Shown: in pieces, positions 8,068-10,910 of the stretch
Layout of the letters: each line of letters opens with the position of its first letter
How positions within the stretch are numbered: position 1 is the stretch's first letter
DNA from: Bacilli bacterium
Lineage (GTDB): Bacteria; Bacillota_I; Bacilli_A; Haloplasmatales; Haloplasmataceae
Length of the DNA: 10,910 bases
Reading direction: 5' to 3'
Assembly (NCBI GenBank): GCA_012513195.1
Contig: JAAZCR010000003.1
Span: 1-10,910 of the forward strand
The notes under the pieces: model-generated
Database searches by the model: none
What the model was told of the DNA's origin: nothing
What the model saw: the letters and a program-made list of their open reading frames with translations, nothing else
Position numbers and translations under genes: made by a program

Positions 8068-8721
8068 ATGATAGCAGATAAACAAACCTATTTACGTTCC
8101 TTAGTAATTGAATTAACAAAAACATGGCCACAAAACCGCTTCATTAATCTGGTTTTCCATGGTCACAGTGTCCCAGCTGGATATTTCCTCACTCCTTATG
8201 TGAATTCGTATGGTTCTTATCCATATATATTACACAAAAAACTCAAAGAACGTTTCCCCTTTGCGATAATTAACCCAATTGTTACCGCAATAGGTGGAGA
8301 AAATAGTGTCCAAGGGGCAAAACGGTTTGATAGTGATGTATTATGTCATAAACCCGATTTACTTACTATCGACTATGGTTTGAATGATCGTTATGTCGAT
8401 ATCAATGCTTGTGTGTTGGCTTGGCAAGAAATGATCGAAAAAGCACTTGCCAAAAACATCCCGGTAATTCTATTGACTCCTACTCTAGATAATTCTTATT
8501 ACAAACAAGATGCAAACTGGGAGTTATTAAGTAAACATAGAGAGCAAATCAAAAAACTAGCTGATATTTACAATGTAGGTTTAGTCGATAGTTTTCAAGT
8601 TTTTCTAGATTACATAAATAACGGTGGTGCATTAGAAGATTTACTTTCCCAAAGTAACCATCCAAGTGAAAAAGGTCATGCATTAGTTGCGCAAGAACTA
8701 TATCGTTATTTTCCAATCTAA
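8068..8721 (+). CDS. SGNH/GDSL-type hydrolase (probable carbohydrate esterase)
   Basis: This 217-residue protein belongs to the SGNH hydrolases, which cleave acyl esters such as O-acetyl groups on sugars. Block I is FHGHSVPAGYF with the nucleophile S34 (GHS in place of the usual GDS). Block II is AIGGENS (Gly 77/78), block III is DYGLNDR with N106, and block V is SNHPSEKGH with H198. The position three residues before that His, usually Asp, is Gln195, so the catalytic acid is missing from its usual place or supplied elsewhere. There is no signal peptide, so the enzyme is probably cytoplasmic and would strip esters from imported fragments. The start is the ATG after AGGAT (8055-8059, 8-nt spacing), just downstream of the GH59 stop, which indicates co-transcription. 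Substrate unknown. Confidence 0.82.
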   Translation: MIADKQTYLRSLVIELTKTWPQNRFINLVFHGHSVPAGYFLTPYVNSYGSYPYILHKKLKERFPFAIINPIVTAIGGENSVQGAKRFDSDVLCHKPDLLTIDYGLNDRYVDINACVLAWQEMIEKALAKNIPVILLTPTLDNSYYKQDANWELLSKHREQIKKLADIYNVGLVDSFQVFLDYINNGGALEDLLSQSNHPSEKGHALVAQELYRYFPI

Positions 8722-8786
8722 TGTACAAACTTACTGTTGATCATCAAATATTCTCAAGATTACTTACCATTTCAAATTTGACATAT

Positions 8787-8791
8787 AAGGA
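8787..8791 (+). promoter_or_regulatory. Shine-Dalgarno site favouring the 8802 start of the second GH2
   Basis: AAGGA ends 10 nt before the ATG at 8802. The in-frame ATG at 8721, which overlaps the SGNH stop codon as TAATG, has no such site upstream (TATTTTCCAATCTA), so the later start is preferred. Confidence 0.65.
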
Positions 8792-8801
8792 AGTGATTTC
8801 A

Positions 8802-10715
8802 ATGCATCGTTGGAAATATTTATTAGCTGAGTATACACAAGAACCCATGGAAACCCATACCAAGAACATTGATGGTATTAATGTACTTTTTCAATATGAT
8901 AAAGTAGTGCCAAGTTTTGATACTTATAAACTAGATGAGCCAACACGAAAATATCTAAGTCTTAATGGTGAATGGAAGTTTATCTTTGATGTCAATAATC
9001 GAGTTCTTGAAGATAAATATTACACTATCGATTTTGATGATTCACTTTGGCAAAATGTAACAGTACCGCATTGTTATGAAACTTTAGAACGAGAGTATTT
9101 TCAAAGTTTTTCGAAAGATGATTATGGTAAGGGGCCAGGATTTATCGATGGCTATGCATGGTATCGAAATTGGTTTAATCTAGATTCTTCCTGGAAAGAT
9201 AAAGCAATTACGTTTAAATTTCTTGGTGCTTACTACAGTGTTTGGATCTTTATTAATGGAGAATATGTGGCAGTTCATGAAGGTGGACATACTTCATTTT
9301 CTCTTGATATTACTGATTATGTTAATGAAGGAGAAAACCTTATAACTGTTCGAATTCTTCGTGCTAAATGGTTTGATGATTACCTCGCACCAAATCCTCA
9401 ACCAATAACACACAAAACACATATTGTTCATTCACCTGTAGATTTATGGCCTTATGGTGGTATAACGCGTGATGTCTATCTTGAAGGAACTGAAAAAGTA
9501 TATATTAGTAAAATCTTAGTTAATGCTCGTGAAGGTACATTAGAAATCAAAACAATCATTTCTAATGATACTCTAGAAGAACAAAATATAGCAGTAACAA
9601 TTAATCCAGGTGAAAATACTGGGGGAGAGGTTAGTAAACAAGAGATCACACTAAAACCTGGAGCTGTTAGAGTACTTTGTGATCTAATCTCTATCCCAAA
9701 TGCAGAAACCTGGGAACTAGATAACCCTAAATTATATGAAGCACGTGTTACTTTAAGTAATGGTGATAGTCTTAGTGTTAAATACGGCATGCGCACGTTT
9801 AAAGTCGATGATACGCGTTTATTATTAAATGGTAAAGCAGTCTTCCTAAAAGGTATAAATTGGCACGAAGAATCTTATGTAAATGGTCGTGCTATGACAA
9901 AAGAAGAATACGATCGCGAGTTCGCATTAATTCAAGAATGTGGCTGCATCCTTTTACGAAACTGTGTTTACAATCGTCATCCATATGCCTATGAATACTG
10001 TGATGCACATGGATTATTGATGCTTGATGATGTTGATCACTTCTGGATTACATGTGCAATGCAGAAGTTTCAATTAGAGGAATATGGTCTAAGTCGAGCT
10101 ATGGTATTAAAAATGGCTTGGAATAATATGAATCATCCTGCTGTTGTAATGTGGTGTGTCCAAAATGAATGCGAAATGGCTAATCCTGATGTTTTCCGAA
10201 CTTGGGTATATGACCTTGTAAATGCGATAAGAAGCATTGACATTCATAATCGTCCAATAATCCAAGCCCAACAAAGCATCCGTTGGTATGATCCTTCCTT
10301 AGATATTTGTGTCGTTATCGGGGTAAATGAGTACTTAGGCACACATCATGAAACCGATAAAGAGCATGAACTAGCCCTAAGATTAGCGAAACTTCATAAA
10401 CAATATCCTCATAAACCAATTTTAATCACAGAAAATGGCGCTTGGTCGATTAAGGGGGATGAGGAAAGTGAAAACTGGCATGTTGAAAGATTTCTTGCTC
10501 ATTATGAACAAGTATTGCAGGTTAGTGATTTTGTGGTTGGTTATGTGATGTGGGTTTTCAAAGATTATAAAACCCGTCATCCATATGCTCGCAAGAATAA
10601 TGGTGTTTCGATGATGGGGATAGTCACGTTTGATAAGTTAGAAAAGAAGAAAATATTCAATGTTTATAAAGAAGCAAGAGTACCGAAATACCATTTGCAG
10701 AAAGTGCCTAAGTAA
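8802..10715 (+). CDS. GH2 family glycosidase (beta-glucuronidase/beta-galactosidase-like)
   Basis: A 637-residue retaining glycosidase of family GH2, shorter than the first and without a C-terminal binding module. Domains from the 8802 start: jelly-roll (about 45-230, starting YLSLNGEWKFIFD), Ig-like (about 230-335), TIM barrel (about 340 to the end). The acid/base is E456 in NHPAVVMWCVQNECEM, the canonical GH2 signature; the nucleophile is probably E544 in KPILITENGAWS, 88 residues later. Asn follows the nucleophile where Tyr is commonest (EYGA), a possible subfamily mark. The size and lack of an extension resemble beta-glucuronidases, but the substrate cannot be told; galactose-related context favours a beta-galactoside, or a uronic acid side chain. 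No signal peptide, so cytoplasmic. An alternative start at 8721 would add 27 residues that look unlike a GH2 beginning and lack a ribosome site. It ends 27 bp before the next, IS-disrupted gene. Confidence 0.85.
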   Translation: MHRWKYLLAEYTQEPMETHTKNIDGINVLFQYDKVVPSFDTYKLDEPTRKYLSLNGEWKFIFDVNNRVLEDKYYTIDFDDSLWQNVTVPHCYETLEREYFQSFSKDDYGKGPGFIDGYAWYRNWFNLDSSWKDKAITFKFLGAYYSVWIFINGEYVAVHEGGHTSFSLDITDYVNEGENLITVRILRAKWFDDYLAPNPQPITHKTHIVHSPVDLWPYGGITRDVYLEGTEKVYISKILVNAREGTLEIKTIISNDTLEEQNIAVTINPGENTGGEVSKQEITLKPGAVRVLCDLISIPNAETWELDNPKLYEARVTLSNGDSLSVKYGMRTFKVDDTRLLLNGKAVFLKGINWHEESYVNGRAMTKEEYDREFALIQECGCILLRNCVYNRHPYAYEYCDAHGLLMLDDVDHFWITCAMQKFQLEEYGLSRAMVLKMAWNNMNHPAVVMWCVQNECEMANPDVFRTWVYDLVNAIRSIDIHNRPIIQAQQSIRWYDPSLDICVVIGVNEYLGTHHETDKEHELALRLAKLHKQYPHKPILITENGAWSIKGDEESENWHVERFLAHYEQVLQVSDFVVGYVMWVFKDYKTRHPYARKNNGVSMMGIVTFDKLEKKKIFNVYKEARVPKYHLQKVPK

Positions 10716-10730
10716 AATGGGTGATATAAC

Positions 10731-10737
10731 AAGGAGG
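10731..10737 (+). promoter_or_regulatory. Very strong Shine-Dalgarno of the IS-disrupted gene
   Basis: AAGGAGG, a near-perfect complement of the 16S rRNA 3' end, stands 5 nt before the ATG at 10743. It is the best ribosome site in the window and shows that a real gene once followed the second GH2 gene. Confidence 0.85.
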
Positions 10738-10742
10738 ATATT

Positions 10743-10775
10743 ATGGTAATTAAACGCAGTTTTGCTTACTGTTAA
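10743..10775 (+). pseudogene. Stub of a sixth operon gene truncated by an IS21-family element
   Basis: From the ATG behind the strong Shine-Dalgarno the frame reads MVIKRSFAY and then stops within TGTTAA, where the insertion-sequence end begins (about 10770). Only about nine native codons remain on this side, so the product cannot be identified; the rest of the gene, if it still exists, should lie beyond the far end of the element. It begins 27 bp after the second GH2 gene and so was probably part of the same operon. A genuine 10-residue leader peptide is possible but less likely given the IS boundary at this spot. Confidence 0.6.
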
Positions 10776-10789
10776 TGTCAATATAAAAA

Positions 10790-10825
10790 TTACCAATTTT
10801 GAGCGTGAGATATTTACCAATTTTG
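10790..10825. repeat. Two direct copies of TTACCAATTTTG at the IS end
   Basis: The 12-mer occurs at 10790-10801 and 10814-10825, offset by 24 bp. Such spaced repeats at the termini are typical of IS21-family elements and are presumed transposase-binding sites. The second copy also forms the apex of the terminator-like hairpin. Confidence 0.75.
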
Positions 10826-10850
10826 GTGAAATTCTCATGCTCATTTTTTT
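10801..10850 (+). terminator. Terminator-like hairpin with T7 tract at the IS end
   Basis: GAGCGTGAG (10801-10809) pairs with CTCATGCTC (10834-10842) with one G-T wobble, and the inner segment pairs again around TTTACCAA/TTGGTGAA, giving a long interrupted stem with a small loop. It is followed by A and seven T residues (10844-10850), so in the + direction it reads as a rho-independent terminator, stopping host operon transcripts that enter the element. The T-tract is the Lys-Lys end of istB read on the other strand. Termination in the minus direction, after istB, is less clear because no T-run directly follows the stem. Confidence 0.65.
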
Positions 10851-10910
10851 GATAGTTCAATATTTTGAATTTTGTCTTTGATACGGTATGACCTTCCAGT
10901 GATGTTGATG
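10841..10910 (-). CDS. istB: IstB-like ATPase of an IS21-family element, C-terminal 22 codons only
   Basis: Read on the minus strand, the window edge yields INITGRSYRIKDKIQNIELSKK followed by TGA (complement of 10841-10843). The GxSYR(I/L)(K/R) pattern close to the stop is what IstB helper proteins of IS21 elements usually show at their C-terminus (compare SHV-INI-x-G-x-SYRL-type endings). IstB is the AAA+ ATPase that assists the IstA transposase in target choice and strand transfer. Only the tail is visible, so ATPase motifs cannot be checked. The non-coding repeats just beyond its stop support the assignment. Most other explanations (a host gene ending by chance in this pattern) are less likely. 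Confidence 0.65.
   Translation of the reverse strand, partial: INITGRSYRIKDKIQNIELSKK

Larger units (their letters stand above)
10770..10910 (-). mobile_element. Right end of an IS21-family insertion sequence (partial)
   Basis: The last 140 bp carry the end of istB on the minus strand followed by about 70 bp of non-coding terminus. The likely outer boundary is TGTTAATGTCAATATAAA at 10770 (IS21 elements typically start 5'-TG and end CA-3'). The terminus holds the direct repeat TTACCAATTTTG twice, as IS21 ends usually contain multiple transposase-binding repeats. The other end and istA lie outside the window, so neither target duplication nor intactness can be seen. The family is called from the istB tail plus end structure, and the exact boundary is uncertain by several bases. 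Confidence 0.65.

Noticed and set aside
8778..8801. TTGACA at 8778-8783 as a -35 element
   Set aside because: No TATAAT-like -10 lies about 17 bp downstream; that place holds the start codon region of the second GH2 gene.
10638..10844. Minus-strand open frame of 68 codons across the IS boundary
   Set aside because: It starts in the non-coding IS terminus and runs antisense into the GH2 gene; istB ends in a different frame at 10841.

Overview
The window is AT-rich bacterial DNA with tightly packed genes, all five large ones on the + strand. UGA is used as a stop (the gene ending at 5869) and the + strand Shine-Dalgarno sites are of the GGAGG type. The lipoprotein has a short lipobox signal followed by a threonine-rich linker. 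These traits fit a low-GC Firmicute or a standard-code, Mollicutes-like lineage (Acholeplasma, Izemoplasma or Haloplasma type). This placement is inferred from base composition and style only; no marker gene is present.

Layout: (1) positions 1-2727 hold the 3' part of a DUF5107 plus tetratricopeptide-repeat protein whose start lies upstream of the window. (2) A perfect 16-bp hairpin without a U-tract separates it from a large cytoplasmic family GH2 glycosidase with a C-terminal CBM32-type (F5/8C) domain (2789-5869). (3) A 93-bp spacer with a second hairpin and a catabolite-response (cre)-like site precedes a surface lipoprotein of family GH59, resembling galactocerebrosidase (5962-8052). (4) An SGNH/GDSL-type esterase follows 15 bp later (8068-8721). 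(5) A second, smaller GH2 enzyme follows (most likely 8802-10715). (6) A sixth gene begins 27 bp later behind a near-perfect Shine-Dalgarno, but it is cut after about nine codons by the end of an IS21-family insertion sequence. The last 22 codons of that element's istB run in from the right edge on the minus strand.

Together the genes look like a glycan-degradation operon, probably aimed at galactose-containing carbohydrate or glycolipid. The GH59 lipoprotein would act outside the membrane. The two GH2 enzymes and the SGNH esterase have no signal peptide and would finish and de-esterify imported fragments in the cytoplasm. The DUF5107-TPR protein often belongs to sugar loci but has no assigned reaction. 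No transporter or regulator is visible; they may lie outside the window or have been the gene destroyed by the IS.

The most interesting points are the prokaryotic, membrane-anchored GALC-like enzyme, the IS21 insertion that ends the operon and supplies a terminator, the DUF5107-TPR protein with an embedded WEGGEGK motif, and the SGNH enzyme that lacks the usual Asp next to its catalytic His. The reading frames at 1-10715 are intact and I see no CRISPR array, tRNA, rRNA or origin.
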